Part shown: one piece after another, positions 7,690 to 14,967 of the stretch
Numbering within the stretch: the stretch's first letter is position 1
How the letters are laid out: each line of letters starts with the position of its first letter
Origin: an uncultured Ruminococcus sp.
Lineage (GTDB): Bacteria > Bacillota > Clostridia > Oscillospirales > Ruminococcaceae
NCBI GenBank assembly: GCA_910579835.1
Contig: CAJTWQ010000041.1
Span: 1-17,915, forward strand
DNA length: 17,915 nucleotides
Reading direction: 5' to 3'
Notes under the pieces: generated by a model
The model's database searches: none
Seen by the model: only the letters and a program-made list of their open reading frames with translations
Told to the model about the DNA's origin: nothing
Position numbers and translations under genes: made by a program

Positions 7690-8662
7690 GGTTTCTCATT
7701 CTCCCTTCACCGGAATTATTGTATTTTTCATATGCCCTGATAATATCTTGTACCAAGCGGTGCCGCACGACGTCTTTTTCGCTGAATCTGTGAATAAATA
7801 TATCGTCGATTCCTCCGAGCACCTTTACAGCCTCTACCAAACCTGACTTTTTCTTGTCCGGCAGGTCGATCTGCGTTATATCTCCTGTAATAACCATTTT
7901 GCTTTCATTTCCGAGACGCGTAAGAAACATTTTTATCTGTTCTGATGTAGTATTCTGTGCTTCATCAAGGATTATGAAAGCTTCGTCCAGGGTACGTCCT
8001 CTCATATATGCGAGAGGAGCCACTTCAATAATTCCCTTTTCCATGTATCTGGCAAAGCTTTCTGCGCCGAACAGATCATACAGCGCGTCATAAAGCGGTC
8101 TCAGATAAGGATCTACCTTGTCCTGAAGATCGCCGGGTAAAAATCCCAGCTTTTCACCAGCTTCAACGGCAGGACGCGTAAGAATTATTTTTCTGACCTT
8201 ATGCTCTCTGAAAGCCTTTACCGCCATAGCAACGGCAAGATATGTTTTTCCCGTACCGGCTGGACCAATGCCTATAACTATAGTATTGCCTCTGATTGCA
8301 TCAACATATTTTTTCTGTCCTACTGTTCGTGCACGAAGAACTTTTCCTGACGCGGACATACAAATTCCGTCCTTGCCGAGATCATTAAGCTGCTGCTCGG
8401 CACCGTCTGCGACCATAGATGTAACATATCTTACAGTATGTTCACTGAGCGGCTGACCGTTTATGCTGATTTTCAGCAGAGCGTTCAGCGCCTTTGCGGC
8501 GTCAGAGATATTTTTTTCATCTCCTATAAGTTTTATTCCACCGTCACGGAGCACAGCCGTTACGCCGTATTCTTTCTGAATACGGCTGATATTGCCGTCA
8601 AGCTGTCCGAAAAGTTCAGAAAGTCTGTCCGAATTATCCACTGCAATAAATTTTTCCGCCAT
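7682..8662 (-). CDS. phoH: PhoH-like ATPase (PhoH/YbeZ)
   Basis: 326 residues. An N-terminal region of about 110 residues resembles the KH-like part of YbeZ/PhoH. The ATPase domain follows, with Walker A GPAGTGKT (133-140), the LTRPAVEAGEKLGFLPGD block (161-178) and Walker B AFIILDEAQN (228-237). PhoH/YbeZ proteins are nucleoside triphosphatases related to helicases and are genetically tied to YbeY, probably in RNA metabolism. ATG 8662 directly follows the stop codon of the CYTH gene, and the 3' end overlaps ybeY by 8 nt. Confidence 0.95.
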   Translation of the reverse strand: MAEKFIAVDNSDRLSELFGQLDGNISRIQKEYGVTAVLRDGGIKLIGDEKNISDAAKALNALLKISINGQPLSEHTVRYVTSMVADGAEQQLNDLGKDGICMSASGKVLRARTVGQKKYVDAIRGNTIVIGIGPAGTGKTYLAVAMAVKAFREHKVRKIILTRPAVEAGEKLGFLPGDLQDKVDPYLRPLYDALYDLFGAESFARYMEKGIIEVAPLAYMRGRTLDEAFIILDEAQNTTSEQIKMFLTRLGNESKMVITGDITQIDLPDKKKSGLVEAVKVLGGIDDIFIHRFSEKDVVRHRLVQDIIRAYEKYNNSGEGRMRNHG

Positions 8663-9181
8663 TTAGCTGCTCCTGTCTTCCGGCTGACCGCAGGGGAAAG
8701 CTCCTGCCGCCGAGAGGGAGGCATTAGAGTAGCTGCTGTCCGCCGTAACGTCCTTTATGACCCTGACGTTATCGGGAAAATCAATCACCTGTTCGGGAGA
8801 GTCAAGCTCCAGTTCCATAACCGCCAGCTTTTCCGAAAAGGGGTATGTATCAAGCTCAAAAAGCTGATTTTTGTAATTAAAACAGAATCTCACCTTATTC
8901 ACCGGAACAAGCCCGCAGTCGGCATCGGTGAGAAGCTCTTCATATTCTCTGCGGCTTATTTCAAATTCAGTTTCTTCCCTGGTAGTAGGTGAGATAAAGA
9001 CCTTTTCCGTATATGTGTAGGAAATCCGTCCGTTTTCCTCCAGTCGTCTTACTCTGCGCTGACAGTTTTCGCCCCTGTGCAGATATGTCTGGATAATGCC
9101 GGTTTTTCGCCTTACATCAAGTTTTTCAATGTCCGGAAATTCCACCAAAAATTTCCTTTCAATTTCAAGTCCTTTTGCCAT
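8663..9181 (-). CDS. CYTH domain protein (triphosphate tunnel metalloenzyme family)
   Basis: 172 residues starting MAKGLEIERKFLV, which contains the ExExK signature (EIERK) of CYTH / triphosphate tunnel enzymes. Further family features are the arginine-rich strand QRRVRR, the TYTEK segment, FELDTY and VMELELDSPE, which supply the acidic and basic residues lining the tunnel. Bacterial members include inorganic triphosphatases and thiamine triphosphatase-like enzymes; the substrate here is not known. The frame runs to 9217, but ATG 9181 has CGGAG 8 nt upstream and lies about 30 nt after the predicted transcription start. It is the first gene of the phoH-ybeY-era-recO-mutS2 cluster. The last 14 residues (AGAFPCGQPEDRSS) look like a variable tail. 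Confidence 0.85.
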   Translation of the reverse strand: MAKGLEIERKFLVEFPDIEKLDVRRKTGIIQTYLHRGENCQRRVRRLEENGRISYTYTEKVFISPTTREETEFEISRREYEELLTDADCGLVPVNKVRFCFNYKNQLFELDTYPFSEKLAVMELELDSPEQVIDFPDNVRVIKDVTADSSYSNASLSAAGAFPCGQPEDRSS

Positions 9182-9219
9182 AATACAAACTCCGAACTTA
9201 TATAAAATGGTATACATAT

Positions 9220-9248
9220 ATTATACCTTTTTTTTTGAATATTGTCAA
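9220..9248 (-). promoter_or_regulatory. Consensus sigma-A promoter of the CYTH-phoH-ybeY-era-recO-mutS2 cluster
   Basis: TTGACA (9248-9243), a 17-bp spacer and TATAAT (9225-9220), a perfect match to consensus on both hexamers. The transcription start should be near 9213, giving a leader of about 30 nt. No terminator is seen between here and mutS2, so the cluster is probably one transcript. Confidence 0.88.
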
Positions 9249-9292
9249 CAAAAACATGTGATTTTTTCTGTATATTATGTTTAAGGTTACTT

Positions 9293-10084
9293 TTAGAGAT
9301 CATATAGCATACCATAAAAGTCAGAACGTCCTGCACTTTTGAATTCTGTTTTGAAAGTATTTAAGTTTGCGCTGTTATCCTGAGATGCAAGTCCGACTTT
9401 CGTATTCCTGAACTTTATTGTCATATGACTGGAGCTGAATTCCGCTTCAGCATTAAGTTTCTGAATGAGCAATCCAGATATTTCGTCAAAAAAGTTCTCA
9501 AAAAAGTCAAAGGTTCCAATAGAGTTATAGCTTCTTGGCAGAAGATTCACGTTTGTATTTATGGTGATTTCCGGAACGCTGTTTTTAACATCGGCGGACA
9601 GTTCAAAGGAAGGAGAGGAAGATTTGCTGCTGCCTAAAAAACCGGCTGAAGAGCATACCTTCCGTATAAAGATGAGAATTATCAGATCGAGAAATCTTTT
9701 TACGGCATTGAAAGAGAAATCCGGACAATAACCAATTGATATATTATATTTTCCTGCAAAAATATTTTGACATTCAGCAGCGAAAGAGTCGAGATATTGT
9801 TTTGAGTTTATGCACCTTTCATTTGGAGCTTCAGACATTATAACGTCAAAAAATTTTGATGAACGCTGTATCATGCCAGAGATGTTATCGAGAGGTGCAA
9901 GATATTTTTGAGTATCGAATTGCTGTGCGGCGGTATCGTCAGAGCCGCTATTATACTGTCTAAAATCTTTGCTGATACTATCAAGCACGGAAATGATATA
10001 ATTTGCAAAGTAACTGAAACTTTCAATCATTTTTTTGCTATATGAATTATTGCAGAACTCAGTAAAATTTTCAAATTTATCCAT
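9293..10084 (-). CDS. Unrecognised protein, possibly a degenerate histidine kinase-like protein
   Basis: 263 residues, no signal peptide and no sure membrane segment. AGGGGAT precedes ATG 10084 at good spacing. I do not recognise a family with certainty. The layout resembles a cytosolic sensor kinase: two helices (about residues 15-45 and 60-85) where a dimerisation domain would be, then FAAECQNIFA, then FLDLIILIFIRKVCSSAG, which looks like the N-box helix of a GHKL ATPase. The end, FDEISGLLIQKLNAEAEFSSSHMTIKFR, resembles the final helix and strand of that fold. No phospho-accepting histidine and no DxG or GxG ATP motifs are visible, so if the resemblance is real the protein is probably inactive as a kinase. 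Asparagine- and serine-rich composition and an AT-rich gene suggest weak constraint or foreign origin. It has its own promoter and is divergent from GAPDH. Confidence 0.7.
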   Translation of the reverse strand: MDKFENFTEFCNNSYSKKMIESFSYFANYIISVLDSISKDFRQYNSGSDDTAAQQFDTQKYLAPLDNISGMIQRSSKFFDVIMSEAPNERCINSKQYLDSFAAECQNIFAGKYNISIGYCPDFSFNAVKRFLDLIILIFIRKVCSSAGFLGSSKSSSPSFELSADVKNSVPEITINTNVNLLPRSYNSIGTFDFFENFFDEISGLLIQKLNAEAEFSSSHMTIKFRNTKVGLASQDNSANLNTFKTEFKSAGRSDFYGMLYDL

Positions 10085-10319
10085 TTGGATCCCCTTTTTT
10101 CGTGTTGTCAGACATCATAAAGTCTGCTGAACAGGTTTATTATGCTAAAGCTTCCGGACTTGTTATATTGACTGTGTCAGCTAACTCTTAAATCTTTATG
10201 TCTCAGGGGCAAAATCTTTTGTCAGAAAAGCTTTTGTCCTCGGTTATACGCATAAAATATTTACGAGTCAGATGCTCCATCAATAATAAAATTAAATTAA
10301 CGACAAACTTTCAGCTTCT
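10085..10319 (-). other. Long 5' leader of the 9293-10084 gene
   Basis: From the predicted start near 10319 to ATG 10084 there are about 235 untranslated bases. A strong imperfect hairpin at 10210-10236 (CAAAAGCTTTT, loop CTGAC, AAAAGATTTTG on the minus strand) is the clearest structure. I do not recognise a known riboswitch. The leader contains a 25-codon ORF (10203-10280) without a ribosome binding site. Confidence 0.4.
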
Positions 10320-10325
10320 GTAATT

Positions 10326-10354
10326 ATTATACACCATTTTTAAAGAAATTTCAA
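10326..10354 (-). promoter_or_regulatory. Promoter of the 9293-10084 gene
   Basis: TTGAAA (10354-10349), 17-bp spacer, TATAAT (10331-10326), reading leftward. It is divergent from the GAPDH promoter, with 126 bp of very AT-rich DNA between the two -35 boxes where a shared regulator could bind. Confidence 0.72.
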
Positions 10355-10480
10355 TAATTTTTTTCCCTTTATGTCTAATTTGTTGATTGTTAAATTAAAC
10401 AAAAACAACCGTGTAAGTTGGTATAAAGTGATAAAAATTGTACATTTCCTTAATTTTCTGTTATTTTTTTATCTAACCTC

Positions 10481-10509
10481 TTGAAATATTTTCCGTTTTG
10501 AGGTATAAT
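10481..10509 (+). promoter_or_regulatory. Promoter of the GAPDH gene
   Basis: TTGAAA (10481-10486), 17-bp spacer, TATAAT (10504-10509). The start should be near 10516, so the leader is about 25 nt and contains AGGAGG (10527-10532) 9 nt before the ATG. This is a strong, short-leader arrangement fitting a highly expressed glycolytic gene; no CggR-type operator or regulator gene is seen nearby. Confidence 0.85.
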
Positions 10510-10541
10510 ATAGATATAATTTTTTTAGGAGGTAATTTCCA

Positions 10542-11579
10542 ATGTCAGTTAAAGTTGCTATTAATGGTTTCGGTCGTATAGGTCGTCTTGCATTCAGACA
10601 GATGTTCGGTGCAGAGGGTTACGAGGTAGTTGCGATCAACGATCTTACAAAGCCTTCAATGCTTGCTCAGCTTCTTAAGTATGATACAGCTCAGGGCGGT
10701 TATTGCGGTAAAATCGGTGAGAATCTTCACACTGTTACTGCTGATGACGAGGCAGGCACAATTACTGTAGACGGCAAGACACTTACAATTTACGCTAAGG
10801 CTAACGCTGCCGAGCTTCCTTGGGGAGAGATCGGTGTTGATGTAGTTCTTGAGTGCACAGGTTTCTACTGCTCCAAGGACAAGTCAATGGCTCATATTAC
10901 AGCAGGTGCTAAGAAAGTTGTTATTTCCGCTCCTGCCGGCAATGATCTTAAGACAATAGTATTCAGCGTAAATGAGAATACCCTTACAGCTGAAGATCAG
11001 ATCATCTCTGCTGCTTCATGCACAACAAACTGTCTCGCTCCTATGGCTAAGGCTCTTAATGACTATGCTCCTATCCAGAGTGGTATCATGAGCACTATTC
11101 ACGCTTACACAGGCGATCAGATGATTCTTGACGGTCCTCACAGAAAGGGCGACCTCAGAAGAGCAAGAGCCGGCGCTGCTAACATCGTTCCTAACTCAAC
11201 AGGTGCTGCTAAAGCTATCGGTCTTGTAATTCCTGAACTGAATGGCAAGCTCATCGGTTCTGCACAGAGAGTTCCTGTTCCTACAGGTTCTACAACAATC
11301 CTTACAGCTGTTGTTAAGGGCGCAGACGTAACTAAAGAAGGCATTAATGCTGCTATGAAGGCTGCTGCTTCCGAGTCTTTCGGCTACAATGAGGATCAGA
11401 TCGTTTCTTCTGACGTTATCGGCATGAAGTACGGCTCACTCTTTGACGCTACACAGACAATGGTTTCTAAGATCTCTGACGATCTTTATGAGGTTCAGGT
11501 TGTTTCATGGTACGACAACGAGAATTCTTACACATCACAGATGGTAAGAACAATTAAGTACTTTGCTGAGCTTGGCTAA
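10542..11579 (+). CDS. gap: Glyceraldehyde-3-phosphate dehydrogenase, type I
   Basis: 345 residues. The Rossmann NAD site is GFGRIGR (9-15), with AIND-L at 31-35 typical of the NAD-preferring glycolytic form. The catalytic block SAASCTTNCLAP places the nucleophile at C160, and HAYTGDQ gives the general-base H187. RRARAGAANIVPNSTGAAKA and the closing WYDNE segment are also standard. It oxidises glyceraldehyde 3-phosphate to 1,3-bisphosphoglycerate in the cytoplasm. It is about ten residues longer than the Bacillus glycolytic enzyme. It is monocistronic, the only plus-strand gene here, with its own promoter and terminator and no pgk-tpi neighbours. Its codons are enriched in CTT, GCT and ACA, as expected for strong expression. 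Confidence 0.98.
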   Translation: MSVKVAINGFGRIGRLAFRQMFGAEGYEVVAINDLTKPSMLAQLLKYDTAQGGYCGKIGENLHTVTADDEAGTITVDGKTLTIYAKANAAELPWGEIGVDVVLECTGFYCSKDKSMAHITAGAKKVVISAPAGNDLKTIVFSVNENTLTAEDQIISAASCTTNCLAPMAKALNDYAPIQSGIMSTIHAYTGDQMILDGPHRKGDLRRARAGAANIVPNSTGAAKAIGLVIPELNGKLIGSAQRVPVPTGSTTILTAVVKGADVTKEGINAAMKAAASESFGYNEDQIVSSDVIGMKYGSLFDATQTMVSKISDDLYEVQVVSWYDNENSYTSQMVRTIKYFAELG

Positions 11580-11606
11580 TTCGGGTAAATAATTAAATGA
11601 CTTATG

Positions 11607-11634
11607 AAAAGGGCGGCATGAGCTGCCCTTTTTT
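11607..11634 (+). terminator. Terminator of the GAPDH gene
   Basis: AAAAGGGCGGC, loop ATGA, GCTGCCC followed by TTTTTT. The GGGC/GCCC base, a G-U pair and an inner GC/GC make a stable stem directly before the T tract, about 30 nt after the stop codon. Confidence 0.88.
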
Positions 11635-11730
11635 GTATTATAGTGGAAGCATGATAATTGACGATATAATTGCATAATGCAGAAAATAAACCAAAAATAT
11701 TTGATTACTTGTAACGAAATAAAGTATAAT

Positions 11731-11775
11731 TAATCTCCGCCGTTTTTACGCTAAACGTAAAAACGGCGGAGATTA
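11731..11775. repeat. Perfect 20-bp-arm palindrome in the convergent gap
   Basis: Arms 11731-11750 and 11756-11775 are exact inverted copies around the loop CTAAA. The GC-rich core is CTCCGCCG and the inner part is TTTTTACG. On the plus strand a TTTTTT run starts about 4 nt after the stem, so it could serve as a second terminator for GAPDH. It is much longer than needed and may be a copy of a dispersed extragenic palindrome. No second copy occurs in this window. Confidence 0.75.
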
Positions 11776-11785
11776 GAAGTTTTTT

Positions 11786-11802
11786 GGGAAAATTGCTTTC
11801 CC
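11786..11802. repeat. Small hairpin between GAPDH and ABC permease genes
   Basis: GGGAAA, loop ATTGC, TTTCCC, bordered by T-rich tracts at 11780-11785 and 11814-11820. Together with the neighbouring palindrome it fills the 196-bp gap after the GAPDH terminator. On the minus strand the stem is followed by A, not T, so it is not a good terminator for the ABC genes. Confidence 0.5.
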
Positions 11803-11836
11803 ATAAGACAAAGTTTTTTTGAAAAGAAAAAAGGGA

Positions 11837-12646
11837 TTATTTAATATCTGATTTTTTGAAGTGAATTATGCCAAAAGATGTAAGTATTGCGGCAAGTATC
11901 AGGGCGTAAATCGGCAGTGCAGCGGCGCTGAATCCGCTGGGAATATTCATGCTTAAATCAAGGTCAGTCATTTTCAAAATTTCACTTTCGGAGTAGTATC
12001 TACGGCTCTGAATTATATTCAACTGATTTATAGGCAGGAACAAATCCATGAATTTTCTGAAAGCTTCATTTTCAATTTTGTTAGAAAAGAGAGTAAAGAG
12101 CGATGAAAGGTCTATTACAAGGAATGAGAAAATAGCTCCTGCCGTATTTTTGAAGATCATAGTCATCATGACAGTCAGCGAGGTAATTGAGATCAGTACG
12201 GGAATACATACAAGGGAATAGTAGATATTTATTTTTGTAAAAATCTCGCCTGGTTCAAATATGACGGAAGTGAATGATACTGTGACAACTGTAGATATAA
12301 CATGAAGCAGTATAGTGGAAAAAACGGCAGTAATCCAGTTGGTCATATAGATAGACGTTCTGGAGAATCCGGTAATTATCTTATTTCTGACTGTGTTCTG
12401 TTGAAAATCTTTGGCAATAAACAACCCGGAAGCAATAGCGATGATAATAGGGAGCATTCCTATCATAAAAAACAAATTATCGCTGGCGGTAATCGGACTA
12501 TCCTGTACAGAGGAACCGTCGGATTCAAAAATAAACTTTAAAAAACCTAAAATTAATATCGGGAATCCAATGCAAATTGCCAGACATATCCTGAAAGACT
12601 TATTTTTTAATAAACGTGTAAATGATTCGTTAAGCAGATTACGCAT
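11837..12646 (-). CDS. ABC-2 type transporter permease
   Basis: 269 residues with about six membrane segments (roughly 18-38, 58-78, 105-128, 140-165, 170-188 and 243-263). The amphipathic N-terminus (NLLNESFTRLLKNKSFRI) and the FIAKDFQQNTVRNKIITGFSR stretch after helix 2 are typical of ABC-2 permeases of the BcrB / lantibiotic-immunity type. GGAGGT lies 7 nt before the ATG, and the start overlaps the ATPase gene by 8 nt. It pairs with the ATPase upstream to form an exporter; the substrate cannot be read from the sequence. The C-terminus ends in a lysine-rich cytoplasmic tail. Confidence 0.88.
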   Translation of the reverse strand: MRNLLNESFTRLLKNKSFRICLAICIGFPILILGFLKFIFESDGSSVQDSPITASDNLFFMIGMLPIIIAIASGLFIAKDFQQNTVRNKIITGFSRTSIYMTNWITAVFSTILLHVISTVVTVSFTSVIFEPGEIFTKINIYYSLVCIPVLISITSLTVMMTMIFKNTAGAIFSFLVIDLSSLFTLFSNKIENEAFRKFMDLFLPINQLNIIQSRRYYSESEILKMTDLDLSMNIPSGFSAAALPIYALILAAILTSFGIIHFKKSDIK

Positions 12647-13553
12647 GGTGAGTACCTCCGATCAAACCGATAAAGTAGCTTTCAAGACTCTGATTGTTTT
12701 CGGTCATAGTAATTACACGGCATCCCTTATCAGCAAGAGCGAGAACAAGAGGAGTAACTTCAATATGCGAGTAGATCTCTGCTTCGTTTTCTGATAAAAT
12801 AACGTGATTCAGGTTCATATTGGTAAGCACTTGATCTAAAATTTTTGTATCGTTTACAGTAATGCGTATTGACTTAGTGCATGCATGATCAAGCTCCTCG
12901 GCACTCATTTCTTTTATGAGATGTCCACCGTCAATGAAACCGTAATGAGTGGCAAGCTTAGAAAGCTCATCAAGAATGTGACTTGAAATCAATATGGTGA
13001 TTCCGCGTTCGCTGTTCAGTTTGTGGAGAAGCTCACGAACCTCCATAATTCCCTCCGGATCGAGACCGTTTATAGGCTCATCCAGAATTAGAAAATCAGG
13101 ATTAGAAACGAGAGAGAAAGCGATGCTAAGTCTCTGCCGCATACCAAGGGAGAAGTCTTTTGCCTTCTTTGATCCGGTATTCGGAAGTCCCACCAGATTG
13201 AGAAGATCGTCCGTTCCGTTAGAATCCATTCCATGAAGCTTGTATTGGAGACGCAGGTTCTCCTTTGCATTCAGATCAAGATAAATGGAGGGAGTTTCTA
13301 CAACTGCACCAGTTTTTCGTCTTATTTCGCAGATTTTTGAACTGTTGTACGGTACCCCATAAAGTGAGTATCCCCCGTTTGTCGGAAGATTAAGGCCGCT
13401 GACTACACGCATAAGGGTGGTTTTTCCTGCGCCGTTTTTGCCGACAAATCCATAAATAGAGCCTTTGGGAACATTCATGCACACGTTGTTCAGTACTTTG
13501 AACTTCCTCTTGTAGCTCTTGGTTAAATTATTCGTTTGAAGTATATAATCCAT
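12639..13553 (-). CDS. ABC transporter ATP-binding protein (BcrA-like)
   Basis: 304 residues. Walker A GKNGAGKT is at 38-45, the signature FSLGMRQ at 134-140 (G-M in place of the more common G-Q), and Walker B FLILDEP at 154-160, followed by INGLDP and the switch histidine in ISSH. The last 80 residues form the extension usual in antibiotic or bacteriocin exporter ATPases. AGAGGAT precedes ATG 13553. It lies only about 30 bp beyond the tuf terminator, so a separate full promoter is hard to place and some transcription may come from tuf read-through. The role is probably export or self-protection, but this is inferred from family only. Confidence 0.92.
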   Translation of the reverse strand: MDYILQTNNLTKSYKRKFKVLNNVCMNVPKGSIYGFVGKNGAGKTTLMRVVSGLNLPTNGGYSLYGVPYNSSKICEIRRKTGAVVETPSIYLDLNAKENLRLQYKLHGMDSNGTDDLLNLVGLPNTGSKKAKDFSLGMRQRLSIAFSLVSNPDFLILDEPINGLDPEGIMEVRELLHKLNSERGITILISSHILDELSKLATHYGFIDGGHLIKEMSAEELDHACTKSIRITVNDTKILDQVLTNMNLNHVILSENEAEIYSHIEVTPLVLALADKGCRVITMTENNQSLESYFIGLIGGTHHA

Positions 13554-13584
13554 TTTATAATCCTCTATAATTCTTAAAAACTTA

Positions 13585-13620
13585 TTAAAAAGCCGGTCAG
13601 GAAAAATCCAGACCGGCTTA
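13585..13620 (-). terminator. Terminator of tuf / the str operon
   Basis: Reading leftward, AAGCCGGTC and GACCGGCTT pair over 9 bp (13619-13611 with 13598-13590) and can extend through an inner GGA/TCC. A TTTTT tract follows. It begins about 20 nt after the tuf stop codon. Confidence 0.9.
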
Positions 13621-13641
13621 TCATTATAATTTCATGAGAAA

Positions 13642-14841
13642 TTATTCGTTAACCTTTGTAACAACGCCGGAACCAACTGTTCTGCCACCTTCACGGATAG
13701 CGAAACGAAGTCCCTCTTCGATAGCGATAGGAGTAATAAGCTCAACGTCCATTGCTACGTTATCGCCAGGCATACACATTTCCTTGTCAGCAGGAAGTGT
13801 AACAACGCCTGTTACGTCTGTTGTTCTGAAATAGAACTGAGGTCTGTAGTTATTGAAGAAAGGAGTATGACGTCCGCCTTCTTCTTTCTTCAGAACGTAA
13901 ACCTGACCGGCAAACTTTGTATGGGGATGAATTGAACCGGGCTTGCAGAGAACCTGACCGCGCTCAACCTGATCTCTTGTGATACCACGGAGAAGAGCGC
14001 CTACGTTATCGCCGGCTTCACAGAAGTCAAGAGTCTTTCTAAACATTTCAAGACCTGTAACAACTGTTGTAAGCTTCTCATCGGAAAGACCAACGATCTC
14101 AACCTGCTCGTTTACATTGAGCTTTCCTCTTTCAACTCTGCCTGTAACAACAGTACCACGACCAGAAATAGTCATAGTATCCTCGATAGGCATAAGGAAA
14201 GGCTTAGCATCGTCTCTCTCAGGGCTGGGAATGAACTCGTCTACAGCGTTCATGAGTTCGATGATAGGAGCGTAAGCGGGATCATTGATATCGTCAGGAG
14301 CATTAAGAGCTGCAAGAGCAGAACCCTTGATGATAGGTGTATCGTCGCCAGGGAAATCGTAAGAAGAAAGGAGGTCACGGATGTCCATCTCAACGAGTTC
14401 AAGAAGCTCTTCATCGTCAACCTGATCAGCCTTGTTCATGAATACAACGATTGCAGGAACGCCAACCTGACGAGCGAGAAGGATGTGCTCTCTTGTCTGA
14501 GCCATAGGACCGTCAGAAGCAGCAACTACGAGGATAGCGCCGTCCATCTGAGCAGCACCAGTAATCATGTTCTTAACGTAGTCAGCGTGTCCGGGGCAGT
14601 CAACGTGAGCATAGTGACGAGCGTCTGTCTCGTACTCAACGTGAGCTGTATTGATTGTGATACCACGCTCTCTCTCTTCGGGAGCCTTATCAATCATGTC
14701 GTAAGCTTCGTACTGAGCCTGACCCTTCATAGCGAGAGTCTTTGTGATAGCAGCAGTAAGAGTTGTCTTACCGTGGTCAACGTGGCCGATAGTACCGATG
14801 TTTACATGGGGTTTTGTTCTTTCAAATTTAGCCTTAGCCAT
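13642..14841 (-). CDS. tuf: Elongation factor Tu
   Basis: 399 residues. GTPase motifs are G1 GHVDHGKT (19-26), the RGITI switch I segment (59-63), G3 DCPGH (81-85) and G4 NKAD (136-139). Domains II and III follow, with RGTVVTGRVERG and the closing EGGRTVGSGVVTKV. It brings aminoacyl-tRNA to the ribosome. NKAD replaces the more usual NKCD or NKVD, a mild variant. AAGGAGG (14851-14857) stands 9 nt before the ATG. It has its own promoter in the 126-bp gap behind fusA, so it can be made in excess of the other str operon products. Confidence 0.99.
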   Translation of the reverse strand: MAKAKFERTKPHVNIGTIGHVDHGKTTLTAAITKTLAMKGQAQYEAYDMIDKAPEERERGITINTAHVEYETDARHYAHVDCPGHADYVKNMITGAAQMDGAILVVAASDGPMAQTREHILLARQVGVPAIVVFMNKADQVDDEELLELVEMDIRDLLSSYDFPGDDTPIIKGSALAALNAPDDINDPAYAPIIELMNAVDEFIPSPERDDAKPFLMPIEDTMTISGRGTVVTGRVERGKLNVNEQVEIVGLSDEKLTTVVTGLEMFRKTLDFCEAGDNVGALLRGITRDQVERGQVLCKPGSIHPHTKFAGQVYVLKKEEGGRHTPFFNNYRPQFYFRTTDVTGVVTLPADKEMCMPGDNVAMDVELITPIAIEEGLRFAIREGGRTVGSGVVTKVNE

Positions 14842-14886
14842 TGGAAAATTCCTCCTTAAATAAGAAATTCAGAAATCTGTATTTAT

Positions 14887-14915
14887 ATTATATCAGATTA
14901 ATCAAATAAATTCAA
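14887..14915 (-). promoter_or_regulatory. Promoter of tuf
   Basis: TTGAAT (14915-14910), 17-bp spacer, TATAAT (14892-14887), with TGA directly before the -10, making an extended -10. It lies in the fusA-tuf gap, and no terminator is seen between fusA and this promoter, so tuf is probably transcribed both from here and from upstream. Confidence 0.82.
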
Positions 14916-14967
14916 GTGTTTTTTGAAATTTTTTTCCAAAACAGATGATTTTTTAGAAAAGATACAG

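Noticed and set aside
8438..8992. 184-codon ORF on the plus strand
   Set aside because: It is antisense to phoH and the CYTH gene and shows no domain.
10203..10280. 25-codon leader ORF (begins MEHLTRKYF) upstream of the kinase-like gene
   Set aside because: There is no ribosome binding site, and it runs through the hairpin with no run of regulatory codons, so chance is more likely.
14916..14967. AT-rich hairpin after fusA as a terminator
   Set aside because: The stem is weak and A/T only, and it is followed by A rather than T on the minus strand.
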